Shown here: positions 33,275-42,769 of the stretch, piece after piece
Numbering within the stretch: the first letter of the stretch is position 1
Layout of the letters: each line of letters starts with the position of its first letter
Assembly: GCA_035063765.1 (NCBI GenBank)
Contig: JAPSFT010000017.1
Coordinates: 1 to 64,000 of the forward strand
DNA from: Deltaproteobacteria bacterium
GTDB taxonomy: Bacteria > Myxococcota_A > UBA9160 > PR03
Direction: 5' to 3'
DNA: 64,000 nt
The notes under the pieces: generated by a model
Told to the model about the DNA's origin: nothing
The model's database searches: none
What the model saw: the letters and a program-made list of their open reading frames with translations, nothing else
Program-made: the position numbers and the translations under genes

Positions 33275-34453
33275 CTAGCGCGAAAGCACCACCGCGGTCC
33301 CGTTCCCGCCGAGACCGAGGGTCTGGGCGAGACCGATGCGGGCGTCCGGCACCTGGCGCGGCCCGCACTCGCCGCGCAGCTGCGCGGTGAGCTCGCAGAT
33401 CTGGAACAGGCCCTGGGCGGTGGTGGCCTCGCCGAAGCAGAGGAAGCCGCCGCTCGGGTTGATCGGGAGCCGCCCGGTCGGCAGCGTCTCGCCGGCCGCC
33501 ACCATGCGCTCGGACTCGCCGGGCTCGACCAGCCCCCACTCCTCGGGAAACGCAAGCTCGTAGTAGACGGTGTTGTCCTGCAGCTCGACGAGATCGACGT
33601 CGCGCGGGCCGACGCCGGCGGTCTCGAGCGCCTCGCGCACGGCCCGTGCGGCCTCGCTGTGCAGGGTCGGGCCGTCCGGGACGACGCTCGCGAGCCCGCG
33701 CGGGATGCCGTCGCCGAAGCGGGCCGTGGCGACGGCGCTCGCCGCCACCCGGATCGGCCGGCTCGTGTGCCGGCGTGCGCGCTCGGCCGAGGCGAGCACC
33801 ACCGCTGCGGCGCCGTCGCTCACCGGGCAGATCTCGTAGAGGTGGAGCGGATCGGCAACGAGCGGGGAGGCGAGCACCTCCTCGAGCGTGAACTCCTTGC
33901 GGAAGCGTGCGTTCGGGTTGTGCTTGCCCACCTGGTGCGCCTTGACGGCCACGGCGGCGAAGTCGCGCTCGGTCGTGCCGTGCTCCTCCATGCGGCGCCG
34001 GGCGAGGAACGCCCAGAACGCGGGCCCCGGCATGCCGACACAGAGCTGGCGCAGGTACTCGGGGTCGTTCAGGTCCTCGACGCCGGAGGTCTGGATGAAG
34101 CCCTTCGGGAGCTTCTCGCCACCCACCACCACCACGAGGTCGTGGGCCCCGCTCGCGACCAGGAGCCTCCCGATCGCGAAGGCGTTGCCACCCGCCGCGC
34201 AGCCGGCCGACAGGTTGTAGACGGGGACCCCCGTCGAGCCCAGGTCCTCGACGACGTCGTTGCCGCTGAGCCCCCAGCCCTTGCCGCCCGAGAAGCGCGA
34301 GCTCGCGGCCGCGACCGCCTCGACCTCGCGCCAGGCCACGCCGGCGTCGGCCAGCGCTGCCGACACGGCATCGCGACACAACGCCGTCACCGACTTGCTC
34401 TCGAACTTGCCCCACGGATGCATGCCCGCACCGAGCACCACGACGTCTCTCAT
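33275..34453 (-). CDS. Thiolase (SCP2-type), catalytic Cys present
   Basis: 392 aa. The nucleophile is Cys85 in YNLSAGCAAGGNAFAIG. The C-terminal motifs NPSGGFLCFGEATTAQGLFQICELTAQLRG and LGLGGNGTAVVLSR complete a thiolase fold of the lipid-transfer/SCP2 type. It is expected to cleave or form a 3-ketoacyl-CoA. It is last in a minus-strand operon after a DUF35 protein and EtfA. A DUF35 partner next to a thiolase is a known functional pairing. Confidence 0.9.
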   Translation of the reverse strand: MRDVVVLGAGMHPWGKFESKSVTALCRDAVSAALADAGVAWREVEAVAAASSRFSGGKGWGLSGNDVVEDLGSTGVPVYNLSAGCAAGGNAFAIGRLLVASGAHDLVVVVGGEKLPKGFIQTSGVEDLNDPEYLRQLCVGMPGPAFWAFLARRRMEEHGTTERDFAAVAVKAHQVGKHNPNARFRKEFTLEEVLASPLVADPLHLYEICPVSDGAAAVVLASAERARRHTSRPIRVAASAVATARFGDGIPRGLASVVPDGPTLHSEAARAVREALETAGVGPRDVDLVELQDNTVYYELAFPEEWGLVEPGESERMVAAGETLPTGRLPINPSGGFLCFGEATTAQGLFQICELTAQLRGECGPRQVPDARIGLAQTLGLGGNGTAVVLSR

Positions 34454-34490
34454 CCGCAGGTCTCCCGTTCGCGCGCGCCTCGCGGCGGCG

Positions 34491-34922
34491 TCAGGCCGGC
34501 TCGAACTGCCAGGTCAGGAGCTCGCCCCGGCTCGCGTCGCGGCACAGGGGCGCGAGCACGAGCGAGACCGCCATCCCGGCCCGAAGCCTCGCCGGGTCGG
34601 CGCTGCGCAGGCGCGCGAGCACGCGCAGGCCTTCGGCGAGGTCGACGAGCCCGAGCGTGTAGGGGCTGTAGGGCTCGTCGTAGCGAGCGGGCGGCGGCGG
34701 CGGGTAGTTCTGGACCGCCCAGCTCCACAGCGTGCCCGCGGGCCCGAACGCGGCGCTCTCGAGCGTGCCGCCGGGACACTCGGGATGGTTGCAGACGGAG
34801 GCGCGCGGGAAGTACGGCGTGCCGCAGCCGCTGCAGCGCGAGCCGAGCAGGCGGGGGCCGTCCGCCGTCTGCGCGAAGAGCCCCTCCACCACCGGGGTTC
34901 CGCCCGTCGCGTCCTGGGCCAT
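34491..34922 (-). CDS. DUF35 zinc-ribbon/OB-fold partner protein
   Basis: 143 aa. A rubredoxin-like zinc ribbon (LLGSRCSGCGTPYFPRASVCNHPEC) is followed by an OB fold (GTLWSWAVQNY...YTLGLVDLAEGLRVLARL). DUF35 proteins bind CoA-thiolase partners. The gene overlaps etfA by one base (TGATG) and sits 37 bp upstream of the thiolase. Confidence 0.9.
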   Translation of the reverse strand: MAQDATGGTPVVEGLFAQTADGPRLLGSRCSGCGTPYFPRASVCNHPECPGGTLESAAFGPAGTLWSWAVQNYPPPPPARYDEPYSPYTLGLVDLAEGLRVLARLRSADPARLRAGMAVSLVLAPLCRDASRGELLTWQFEPA

Positions 34923-35914
34923 CAGCGCGCCCGCGCCGCCCGGATCAGCTCGGGCAGGAGCTCGAGGCAGTCGCCGACGACACCGAAGCGGGCGTAGCGG
35001 AAGATCGCGGCGTCCGGATCACGGTTCACGGCGACGATCGTCTTGGCCGCCGAGCAGCCGGCCATGTGCTGGCTGGCCCCCGAGATCCCGATCGCCACGT
35101 AGAGCTCCGGCCGGGTGATGCGGCCGGTGAGGCCCACCTGGCGCGCGGCGTCCACCCAGCCCTCGTCCACGATCGGGCGCGAGGCGCCCGCCATCCCGCC
35201 GAGCGCCGCGGCGAGCTCCTCGACGAGCTTGAAGTTCTCGGCCGACCCGAGCCCGCGCCCGCCGGAGACGACGACGCGCGCCTCCTCGAGGCGCGGCCCC
35301 TCGCGGCGCGCCGGCTCGAGGACGCGGACCCGCTCGTCCACCGCGGCGAGGTCGACCGCGACCCGGCGCAGGACCGGAGCCGTCTCCGCGACCTCCTCGG
35401 CCGCCCCGCGCGGGGCCGAGGGCGACGCGCCGAGCACGGGGGCCGCGGCGCCCGCGAGCGCGTACACCACGCGCGTGTCGCCGCCGTAGGCGGTGGCCGT
35501 CACCTGCAGGCTGCCGTCCGCGGCCGCCTCGACCTCGACGACGTTCATCGACACCGCGGCGCCGGTCCGCGCGGCGAGGCGCGCCCCGACGACCCTGCCG
35601 TCGCCGCCCTGCGGCACGACGAGGAGCCGCGGCGCCTCCTGCGCGCAGGTCTGGGCGAGCGCCGCGACGAGCAGGTCGGGCGTGGCCGGCCGGCCGCCGA
35701 GGTCGACGTGCAGGAGCTCGGCGGCGCCGAGCCGCGCGGCCACCGCGCGCGCGGCCTCCGCCGCGCCCGCGTCGCTTCCGAGCACGAGAGCGTGGAGCGG
35801 AGCGCCGAGCGCGCGGGCCGCACGGCGGGCGAGCCCGAGCGCCTCCTCGAGGCTGCGTGCCCCCTCCGCCCCTTCCTTCCAGGCGCAGGCCACCACGGCA
35901 TTCCGCGCGCTCAC
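34922..35914 (-). CDS. etfA: Electron transfer flavoprotein alpha subunit
   Basis: 330 aa. The C-terminal FAD-binding signature is intact: VVSGGRGLGSAENFKLVEELAAALGG, ARQVGLTGRITRPELYVAIGISGASQHMAGCSAAKTIVAVNRDPDAAIFRYARFGVVGD. It accepts electrons from acyl-CoA or other flavin dehydrogenases and hands them to a membrane quinone oxidoreductase. The start overlaps the end of etfB by 4 bases (ATGA). Confidence 0.96.
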   Translation of the reverse strand: MSARNAVVACAWKEGAEGARSLEEALGLARRAARALGAPLHALVLGSDAGAAEAARAVAARLGAAELLHVDLGGRPATPDLLVAALAQTCAQEAPRLLVVPQGGDGRVVGARLAARTGAAVSMNVVEVEAAADGSLQVTATAYGGDTRVVYALAGAAAPVLGASPSAPRGAAEEVAETAPVLRRVAVDLAAVDERVRVLEPARREGPRLEEARVVVSGGRGLGSAENFKLVEELAAALGGMAGASRPIVDEGWVDAARQVGLTGRITRPELYVAIGISGASQHMAGCSAAKTIVAVNRDPDAAIFRYARFGVVGDCLELLPELIRAARAR

Positions 35915-36729
35915 GTCGCCAGCACTCCTTCCTCACGCAGCCGGCCGACGAGGCGCTCGGCCACCTCTGCGGCGCTCGCGCCCTCGACGAGCTCGCAGCG
36001 GCCGTGGAGGGCGGGCACGAACTGCCGCACGATCCGCACCCGCGGCGCCCAGTCCCCGGCGGCGAGTCCGAGCTCGGCGGGGGTCACCACGGCGGGCTTC
36101 ATGCGCCGCGCCTGGAGCTTGCGGGCGGCGGTCGGATAGCGCACGGCGCCGAGCTCGTTGCTCACCGTGACGACGGCCGGGCCCGGCACCTCGACCCGCT
36201 CGTCCCCGTCCGGGGTGGCGCGCGTGACACGCGCCACCCCGGCGCCCCCCGCCTCGCTCCATTCCACGGCGCGCGCCACGGTGACGACGGGCAGGCCGAG
36301 GCGCTCGCCGAGCAGCGCCGGCACGACCCCCTGATCGTCGTCCGAGGCCTGGCGGCCGCAGAGCACGAGATCCGCACCGCCGGCGTTCCGGATCCACGCT
36401 GCGAGCAGGCACGCCACCGCGTGGGGATCGAGCGCATCGGCCTCGACCTGGATCGCAGCCAGCTCGTCGGCGCCGAGCGCCGCCGCGTGCCGCAGCACGC
36501 TCTCGCTGCCTCCGCCCACCGAGACCACCGCGATCGAGCACGAGACGCCGGCGTCTCGGATCCGCAGGGCCGCCTCGAGCGCCTGCTCGTCGAAGCCGTT
36601 CATGAGCGTCGGGATCGTGTCCTGGACCAGCGTGCGGCCGTCCCCGGCGAGCTGCAGGCGCCCCGCGAGCGCGAGGCTGTTCACCGCGTCGGGGTCGAGC
36701 ACCTCCTTCACGCAGACGACGATACGCAT
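35911..36729 (-). CDS. etfB: Electron transfer flavoprotein beta subunit
   Basis: 272 aa. MRIVVCVKEVLDPD at the N-terminus, the NGFDEQALEAALRIRDAG helix and the LVLCGRQASDDDQGVVPALLGERLGLP loop are ETF-beta signatures. The C-terminal ARKLQARRMKPAVVTPAELGL region is also typical. It forms the AMP-containing half of ETF with EtfA. Its placement inside a catabolic operon points to a dedicated ETF for local dehydrogenases such as the KstD-like enzyme. Confidence 0.96.
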   Translation of the reverse strand: MRIVVCVKEVLDPDAVNSLALAGRLQLAGDGRTLVQDTIPTLMNGFDEQALEAALRIRDAGVSCSIAVVSVGGGSESVLRHAAALGADELAAIQVEADALDPHAVACLLAAWIRNAGGADLVLCGRQASDDDQGVVPALLGERLGLPVVTVARAVEWSEAGGAGVARVTRATPDGDERVEVPGPAVVTVSNELGAVRYPTAARKLQARRMKPAVVTPAELGLAAGDWAPRVRIVRQFVPALHGRCELVEGASAAEVAERLVGRLREEGVLAT

Positions 36730-36765
36730 GGTCCTCCCGGTCGCTCCCGGCGTTCGCAGCCGTGC

Positions 36766-37029
36766 TCACTCGCCCTCGAGGAAGAGGCTCCCCGATTCGC
36801 ACCACACCGCGTCCGGGTGACCTTCGGGTTTGCGCGTGAGATCCGCAAGGAGGTACCAGCGCCAGGGCGGATCGCCGTGGTCCACGTAGTCCCCGGTGAG
36901 CACGCCCGCGAACTCCTCGCGGCCCGCGTAGCGCGTGCCGGGGATCGCCCGCCCGCCGTCGCACTCCGCGCGGCGGCCCGCCAGCCGGGCGTCGAAGCCG
37001 GCGCGCGCTGCCGGGATCCGCTCGCTCAC
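36766..37029 (-). CDS. Small hypothetical protein between NMO and etfB
   Basis: 87 aa from GTG 37029, 24 bp after the NMO stop and 36 bp before etfB. The sequence (ATRYAGREEFAGVL-like middle, WRWYLLADLTRKPEGHPDAVWCESGSLFLEGE end) is not low-complexity and has one cysteine in CESGS. I do not recognise a family. Its position inside the operon is the main support. Confidence 0.5.
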   Translation of the reverse strand: MSERIPAARAGFDARLAGRRAECDGGRAIPGTRYAGREEFAGVLTGDYVDHGDPPWRWYLLADLTRKPEGHPDAVWCESGSLFLEGE

Positions 37030-37053
37030 GTGGCTCCCGCTCCCCGCGCCCGC

Positions 37054-38160
37054 CTACGCGTCCGCGCCCGCGAAGCCCACGCGCTCGAAGGTGTCGAGTG
37101 CCTCCTCGACGAGGTCGAAGAGGATCTGGCGCGCCGGCTTGAGCGAGGTGACGAAGCCGACGCCCTGCCCCGCGGCCTCGGTCATCAGGTCGGCGCGGCG
37201 GTGGTCGTTGGCACCCTGGATGTAGTCGGCGCTGAGCAGCATCTGGTAGGGAGCCGGCAGGACCGGCGGGGCGTCGGGCTTCGCCCAGGCCTCCGTCCAC
37301 GGGCACTCGAGCACCCGCATCGTCATGCCGGAGATGCTCTTCGACCACGAGGTGTCCGCGGCCGAGGCGGCGATCAGCTTCTCCTTCACGATCATGTCGG
37401 CGTCGGACTCGCGCGACGCGAGCCAGAGGGTGCCGGTCCACACGCCGGAGGCTCCCAGGCAGAGCGCTGCCGCGAGGTGACGCCCGGTGGTGACGCCGCC
37501 CGCCGCGATCACCGGGGTGTCGCCGGCGATCGAGGCCACCTCGGGCACGATCGAGAAGGTGCCCATCGCGCCGGTGTGCCCGGCCGCGTCGAAACCCTGG
37601 GCGATCACCGCGTCCACGCCGGCCTCGATCTCCTTGCGGGCCTGGCGCGTCTTGCCCACCAGGCCGAAGACCTTGATGCCGCGCGCGCGGGCGGCGTCGA
37701 GCAGGAAGGCCGGGTTGCCGAGGCCCGAGGCGATCACCGGCACGCGCTCCTCGAGCAGCACCTCGAGCTGCGCCCGCGCCATCGCCTGGTTGAGGCCGCC
37801 CCACTGGTGGAGCGCCACGGGCCCCTTCGGGTCGGGGACCTTCCACTCCTCCTTGATGCGGCGCGCGAAGGCCCGGTGCGTCTCGGGGATCTGGGCCTCG
37901 AGCTCGTCGAGGGTTCCGGCCGGCGGCACCGAGGCGGGCAGCACCAGGTCGATCCCGAACGGCCGCTCGCCGACCCGCCCGCGGATCCACGCGATGTCGG
38001 CGGCGATCGTCTCGGGCGGGTGCATCGCCTCGCCGAGCACCGCGAAGCCGCCGGCGTTGATGACCGCGACGGCCACGTCCTTGCAGTGCGTGAACGCGAT
38101 GACCGGGTATTCGATCCCCAGCATGTCGGTGAGCTTCGTTCGCAGCGGATCCTTGCGCAT
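37054..38160 (-). CDS. Nitronate monooxygenase/2-nitropropane dioxygenase family
   Basis: 368 aa from ATG 38160. TIM barrel with FMN phosphate site: VIAQGFDAAGHTGAMGTFSIVPEV (catalytic-type His), then TPVIAAGGVTTGRHLAAALCLGASGVWTGTLWLAS. N-terminal LGIEYPVIAFTH is usual for the family. Known members oxidise alkyl nitronates, but many relatives are enoyl or ketone reductases. It heads the operon NMO, small protein, etfB, etfA, DUF35, thiolase, and starts 50 bp from a palindromic operator. Confidence 0.88.
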   Translation of the reverse strand: MRKDPLRTKLTDMLGIEYPVIAFTHCKDVAVAVINAGGFAVLGEAMHPPETIAADIAWIRGRVGERPFGIDLVLPASVPPAGTLDELEAQIPETHRAFARRIKEEWKVPDPKGPVALHQWGGLNQAMARAQLEVLLEERVPVIASGLGNPAFLLDAARARGIKVFGLVGKTRQARKEIEAGVDAVIAQGFDAAGHTGAMGTFSIVPEVASIAGDTPVIAAGGVTTGRHLAAALCLGASGVWTGTLWLASRESDADMIVKEKLIAASAADTSWSKSISGMTMRVLECPWTEAWAKPDAPPVLPAPYQMLLSADYIQGANDHRRADLMTEAAGQGVGFVTSLKPARQILFDLVEEALDTFERVGFAGADA

Positions 38161-38206
38161 CGACTCCTGTCCCTCGGGTCGGCCGAAGATGACGGCTTTC
38201 CACCGA

Positions 38207-38232
38207 TTCCGTATGACCCGTATCATACGGAA
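38207..38232. promoter_or_regulatory. Palindromic operator, site 2 of the shared motif
   Basis: TTCCGTATGA-CCCGTA-TCATACGGAA has perfect 10-bp arms. It is in the divergent gap between the NMO operon (start 38160) and the CaiB-type gene (start 38344), so one site could govern both. The core CGTATGACCC is identical to site 1. Confidence 0.72.
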
Positions 38233-38343
38233 CATCGCTCGCCCCTGGAACGTTGGCCCGGACCCGCGCGGCGGGACGTCCGGCGCTCGGGCAGCGGGGA
38301 CGAAGGGGGGAGCCGTGGGGAGAGCGGTGTGGGGGGAGTGGAG

Positions 38344-39555
38344 ATGAGCGAAGGGGCGCTCGCCGGGATCCGCGTCCTCGAGCTCGGCGAGGCCGTCTCG
38401 GCGCCCTACTGCGCGAAGCTCTTCGCCGACTACGGCGCCGAGGTGATCAAGATCGAGCCCCCGGGCGGCGAGGTGGCGCGCCGCTGGGGGCCCTTTCCGG
38501 GCGACCGCCCGCACCCGGAGAAGAGCGGCCTGTTCCAGTTCCTCAACACGAACAAGCAGGGCGTCACCCTCGACGCCGGCCGGCCGCAGGGCCGCGCGCT
38601 GCTCGGCGCCCTCGCGCGCGGCGCGGACCTGCTGATCGAGAACCAGCCGGCCGACCGCGCGCGCGCCTTCGACCTGCGCTGGGAGGCGCTCGCCGAGGCC
38701 AACCCCGGCCTCGTGATGGTCTCGATCACGCCCTACGGGCGCAGCGGCCCCTACGCCGACTGGCGGGGCTGCGACCTCAACGCCTTCCACCTCTCGGCGG
38801 CGGGCCATCGCTACTGCGGGCGTCCCGGCGAGGCGCCGCTCGAGCAGGGCACCTTCGCGGCCGACTTCTTCGGCGCGGCGGCGGCCGCGGCGTGGGGCCT
38901 CGGCGCGCTCTTCGGCCGCGAGGTCGCGGGTGGCGGTCAACACCTGGACGTGTCGTGTGCCGAGGCGATCGCTGCGGCCTTCGTCGGCGGCCAGAACATC
39001 GGCGCCTATGCGCAGGACGGCAAATGGGAGCACCGCACCGGCGTCGGCATGCCGCTCGGGGCTCCGGCGACGATCCTGCCCTGCAAGGACGGTCACGTCT
39101 GGATGCTGGCGCTCGAGCCCGGCCAGTGGGACGGGCTCGTCAAGGTGATGGGCGAGCCGGAGTGGGCCCAGCTCGAGATGTTCCGCGACATGTTCGTGCG
39201 CGCCCAGAACGCCGACCTGATCTACCCGCTGATCCAGGAGTGGGCCGCCGGCTACGGGAAGGCCGAGATCATGGAGCGCTGCCAGGCCGCGGGCGTGCCG
39301 GTGACCGCCGTCTTCGACGTGGCCGAGGCCGCGTCGCACCCGCACCTGCGCGAGCGCGGCTACCTGGTCGAGGTGGAGCACCCGGTGCTGGGCCGCCTGC
39401 GCGACCTCGGGGCACCCTTCCGGCTGCCCGCGTCGCCGGGCGGGCCGCGCACGGCGGCCCCGCTCCTCGGCCAGCACAACGACGAGGTGTACGGCCGGCT
39501 GCTCGGGCTCGGCCCGGACGAGCTCGCGGCGCTGCGCGCCGAGGGCGTGATCTAG
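38344..39555 (+). CDS. CaiB/BaiF-type (class III) CoA-transferase A
   Basis: 403 aa from ATG 38344. GIRVLELGEAVSAPYCAKLFADYGAEVIKIEPPGG is the class III N-terminus, and the catalytic aspartate equivalent is in FAADFFGAAAA. Members move CoA between carboxylates by a mixed-anhydride mechanism, and some act as racemases or eliminases. It is divergent from the NMO operon and followed 22 bp later by a second transferase. Confidence 0.93.
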   Translation: MSEGALAGIRVLELGEAVSAPYCAKLFADYGAEVIKIEPPGGEVARRWGPFPGDRPHPEKSGLFQFLNTNKQGVTLDAGRPQGRALLGALARGADLLIENQPADRARAFDLRWEALAEANPGLVMVSITPYGRSGPYADWRGCDLNAFHLSAAGHRYCGRPGEAPLEQGTFAADFFGAAAAAAWGLGALFGREVAGGGQHLDVSCAEAIAAAFVGGQNIGAYAQDGKWEHRTGVGMPLGAPATILPCKDGHVWMLALEPGQWDGLVKVMGEPEWAQLEMFRDMFVRAQNADLIYPLIQEWAAGYGKAEIMERCQAAGVPVTAVFDVAEAASHPHLRERGYLVEVEHPVLGRLRDLGAPFRLPASPGGPRTAAPLLGQHNDEVYGRLLGLGPDELAALRAEGVI

Positions 39556-39577
39556 CCCGCGCGAGAGGAGAAGGACG

Positions 39578-40798
39578 GTGACGCAGGCGCTTCCGCTCGC
39601 CCGGATCCGGGTCGCCAACTTCGGCTGGGTGTGGGCCGGCCCGGTGGTCGGCCAGACGCTCGGCTTCCTCGGCGCCGAGGTCTACAAGATCGAGTCGCGC
39701 GCGCGCGTCGACATGACGCGCACGCTGCCCCCCTTCGCCGGGGGCGTGCGCGATCCCGATCGCAGCCTCTCGAACCACGCCTGCTGGGCGGGCAACGGCA
39801 GCGTCACGCTGAACCTGAAGAAGCCCGAGGCGCGCACGCTCGCGCGCGAGCTCGTCGCGCGCTGCGACGTCGTGATCGAGAACTTCGGCCCGGGCGTGAT
39901 GGAGGGGCTCGGCCTCGGCTTCGAGGACCTGCGCGCGGTGCGTCCCGACCTCGTCATGTTCTCGATGCCCGCCGCCGGGCTCTTCGGCCCGCTCAAGGAC
40001 ATCCGGACCTACGGCCTCTCGCTCACCAGCACGACGGGGCTCGACAGCGTGACCGGCTACGCCGGCGGTCCTCCGATCCCCTTCGAGAACGCCTTCTCCG
40101 ACCCCTACAACGGCATCCTCGGCGCCTTCGCGATCCTGGCCGCGCTCCACCACCGCAACCGCACGGGCCGCGGCCAGCACGTCGACTACTCGCAGCAGGA
40201 GGCCGTGATGCAGATGGTCGGACCGGCCTTCATGGACTGGGTGCTGAACGACCGCGTGGCGGGCCCCCTCGGCAACCGCCATCCGGCGGGTGCGGCGGCC
40301 CCGCACGGCGTCTTCCCGTGCGCCGGCGACGACCGCTGGATCAGCCTCGCGGTGTTCGGCGACGAGGAGTGGCGCGCGCTCGTGGCCGCGATGGACGACC
40401 CGGAGTGGGCCCGCGCCGCGGCCTACGCGAGCCACGAGGGTCGCCTGGCCGCCCTCGACGCGCTCCACGAGCAGCTCGCGGCCTGGACCGCGGGCCACGA
40501 GGCGCGCGCTCTCGCCGAGCGCCTGCAGGCGCGCGGGCTGTGCGCCGCGCCGGTCCTCGGGATCGCGGACCTGCTCGACGACCCCCACTGGCGGGCACGC
40601 CGGACCTTCGTCGAGGTCGAGCACCCGCTCGGCTTCCGCGAGACGATCTACGGCGCCTACGTGAAGCCGAGCCGCAGCGAGCCCGCCGTGCGCCCGGGCC
40701 CCGCGATGGGGCAGGACAACGAGCGCGTCTTCCAGGGGCTCCTCGGCCTCGCGCCCGAGCGCTACGCGCAGCTCGTCGAGGAGCAGGTGATCTACTGA
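39578..40798 (+). CDS. CaiB/BaiF-type (class III) CoA-transferase B
   Basis: 406 aa from GTG 39578 with GAGAGGAG upstream. RIRVANFGWVWAGPVVGQTLGFLGAEVYKIES at the N-terminus. The catalytic Asp lies in ENAFSDPYNGILGAFA. It is paired with the preceding transferase. Two adjacent family members often form a heteromeric or substrate-pair system, as in aromatic and benzylsuccinate-type pathways, but that is inference here. Confidence 0.93.
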   Translation: MTQALPLARIRVANFGWVWAGPVVGQTLGFLGAEVYKIESRARVDMTRTLPPFAGGVRDPDRSLSNHACWAGNGSVTLNLKKPEARTLARELVARCDVVIENFGPGVMEGLGLGFEDLRAVRPDLVMFSMPAAGLFGPLKDIRTYGLSLTSTTGLDSVTGYAGGPPIPFENAFSDPYNGILGAFAILAALHHRNRTGRGQHVDYSQQEAVMQMVGPAFMDWVLNDRVAGPLGNRHPAGAAAPHGVFPCAGDDRWISLAVFGDEEWRALVAAMDDPEWARAAAYASHEGRLAALDALHEQLAAWTAGHEARALAERLQARGLCAAPVLGIADLLDDPHWRARRTFVEVEHPLGFRETIYGAYVKPSRSEPAVRPGPAMGQDNERVFQGLLGLAPERYAQLVEEQVIY

Positions 40799-40867
40799 TC
40801 CCGGGCGCAGGCGGGTCCGCTCTGGCAGGCGCGGCGAGCGCTCGGGTAGAGTGCCGGGCCGCTGGGG

Positions 40868-42769
40868 GTGGCGGAGCCGGAGGCCTTCGAGATGTCGGGC
40901 GTGCGTACCCTCGGCCCTGCTTCGCCCGCGCGGCGCCTCGTCCTCTGCGTCCTGCTGGCTTCCTTCGCGGTCGCAGCCCTTCCGGCCATCGCGGGCGCCC
41001 AGGCCCCGTTCGGCCATGCGTGCACGGCGCAGGAGGGCGTGCGCTTCTGCCCGACGGTCGAGCTTGCCGACCGGGTCCCGAGCTGGGACGGTACGCCGAT
41101 CGACGTCGACGTGACGATCCCCGCGCAGCGCCCCGGGCCGTATCCGGCGATCGTGATGATCCACGGCTGGGGCACGAACAAGACGCAGTACGAGGCGACC
41201 AGCCCCGGCGGCTACGACAACCTCAGCTTCGCCAGGCGCGGCTACCTGGTCGTGAACCTCTCGATGCGCGGCTTCGGGCGGTCGTGCGGCCGCTACGAGA
41301 ACGCGGACACCAGCACCAGCCCGGGTTGTACGAAGGGCTGGCTGCATCTTGCCGATCCTCGCTACGAGGCCCGCGACGTGCAGTACCTGCTCGGGCTGCT
41401 GGCCGACGAGGGCCTGATCCGCGGACCGGTCGCCACGACCGGCGGCTCGTACGGCGGCGCGACGAGCCTGGAGCTCGCCTACCTCCGCGACCGCATCCGC
41501 CTGCCCGACGGCAGCTTCCGCCGCTGGCGCAGCCCCGGCGGCCATCCGATGCGGATCGCTGCCGCGTGGGCGATCGCGCCCTATTCGGACCTCGTCAGCG
41601 CGCTGGCTCCGAACGGGCGCTTCCTCAGCGACCGCCCCTGGACCGGGTGGCTCAGCCGTTTCCCGATCGGTGTGCCGCAGAAGAGCGTCACGAGCGGGCT
41701 CTACCTGGCGGGGCTGTTCACTGCCTTCCTGGCACCGGTCGGTGTCGACCCGAGCGCGGACATCACGACCTGGTACGGCGCGATCATGGCCGGGGAGCCG
41801 TGGCCCGCCGAGATGGCGGGCTACGTGAACGAGGTCTATCGCCACCACGGCGCGTTCTCGATCCCGGATGCGCACCCGGCGCCGATGCTGCTCCAATCGG
41901 GCTGGACCGACGACGTGTTCCCGCCGCGCGAGTCGCTGCGCCCCTACGTCACGCTGCGGCAGCGTTTCGGACCGGGGGTTCCCGTCTCGCTCCAGCTCGG
42001 CGACGTGGGGCACTCGCGTGGCTCGAACCGCGTCGAAGCCAGCACCTACCTGCGCGACGAGGGCGTGGCGTTCATCGACCACTGGATGCGCGGCACGCGA
42101 GGCGGTCCGAAGCCCGGCGCCGTCACCGCCTTCGCGCAGACCTGCCCCCCGGACCCGGAGGCGGGTCCGTTCCACGCCCGCTCGTGGGAGCGGCTCGCGA
42201 ACGGGTCGATCGGCTTCGGTGCCCGCGCTTCGCGCACGATCGTGTCGACGGGCGGTGATCCGGCCCTCGGGCAGGCCTTCGACCCGGTGTTCGGGACCCA
42301 GGATGCGTGCAAGACGGTCGCCGCGGAGATCGCGCCGGGTACCGCAACCTACGATCGGGAGAGCCCCGGTGTCCTGATGCTCGGGCTTCCCGAGGTGGAG
42401 GCCCGGATCCGCACGGACGGCGACGGCGGCATGATCGCCGCGCGTCTGTGGGACGTGATGCCCAACGGCCAGATGCGTCTGGTGAGCCGCGGGGTCTACC
42501 GACTGCTCGAGGACCAGTGTGGCTGGATCCGCTTCCAGCTCAACGGGAACGGCTACCGCTTTCCGATTGGCCACACGATCCGGATGGAGCTCGCGCCCAA
42601 CGACGCGGACCACTACCGGAAGAGCAACCTGGCGTTCCGCGTAGAGGTCTCCCACGTGCGCATCACGTTGCCGACGCGCTCCGGGTCGAGCACCCTGCCG
42701 GCGCGGCGGGGAGGAGCCCACGGGGGATCGCGTCCGCACGCGGGCTCTCCGTGGGGCCGGAGCCGCTAG
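40868..42769 (+). CDS. Exported CocE/NonD-family (X-Pro dipeptidyl-peptidase-like) hydrolase
   Basis: 633 aa from GTG 40868. Signal peptide at residues about 20-45 (RRLVLCVLLASFAVAALPAIAGA). The alpha/beta-hydrolase triad is visible: Ser194 in GGSYGGATS, Asp348 or Asp349 in WTDDVFP, His382 in GHSRGS. A C-terminal jelly-roll domain follows (VLMLGLPEVEARI...GNGYRFPIGHTIRMELAPNDADHYRKS). The family cleaves esters, amides or X-Pro peptides. Being exported, it may release the substrate for the downstream pathway. Confidence 0.9.
   Translation: MAEPEAFEMSGVRTLGPASPARRLVLCVLLASFAVAALPAIAGAQAPFGHACTAQEGVRFCPTVELADRVPSWDGTPIDVDVTIPAQRPGPYPAIVMIHGWGTNKTQYEATSPGGYDNLSFARRGYLVVNLSMRGFGRSCGRYENADTSTSPGCTKGWLHLADPRYEARDVQYLLGLLADEGLIRGPVATTGGSYGGATSLELAYLRDRIRLPDGSFRRWRSPGGHPMRIAAAWAIAPYSDLVSALAPNGRFLSDRPWTGWLSRFPIGVPQKSVTSGLYLAGLFTAFLAPVGVDPSADITTWYGAIMAGEPWPAEMAGYVNEVYRHHGAFSIPDAHPAPMLLQSGWTDDVFPPRESLRPYVTLRQRFGPGVPVSLQLGDVGHSRGSNRVEASTYLRDEGVAFIDHWMRGTRGGPKPGAVTAFAQTCPPDPEAGPFHARSWERLANGSIGFGARASRTIVSTGGDPALGQAFDPVFGTQDACKTVAAEIAPGTATYDRESPGVLMLGLPEVEARIRTDGDGGMIAARLWDVMPNGQMRLVSRGVYRLLEDQCGWIRFQLNGNGYRFPIGHTIRMELAPNDADHYRKSNLAFRVEVSHVRITLPTRSGSSTLPARRGGAHGGSRPHAGSPWGRSR

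Noticed and set aside
37054-38240. Longer NMO start at MFRMIRVIRN upstream of 38160
   Set aside because: That extension would translate the operator palindrome and has no ribosome-binding site. ATG 38160 leads directly into the conserved barrel start.
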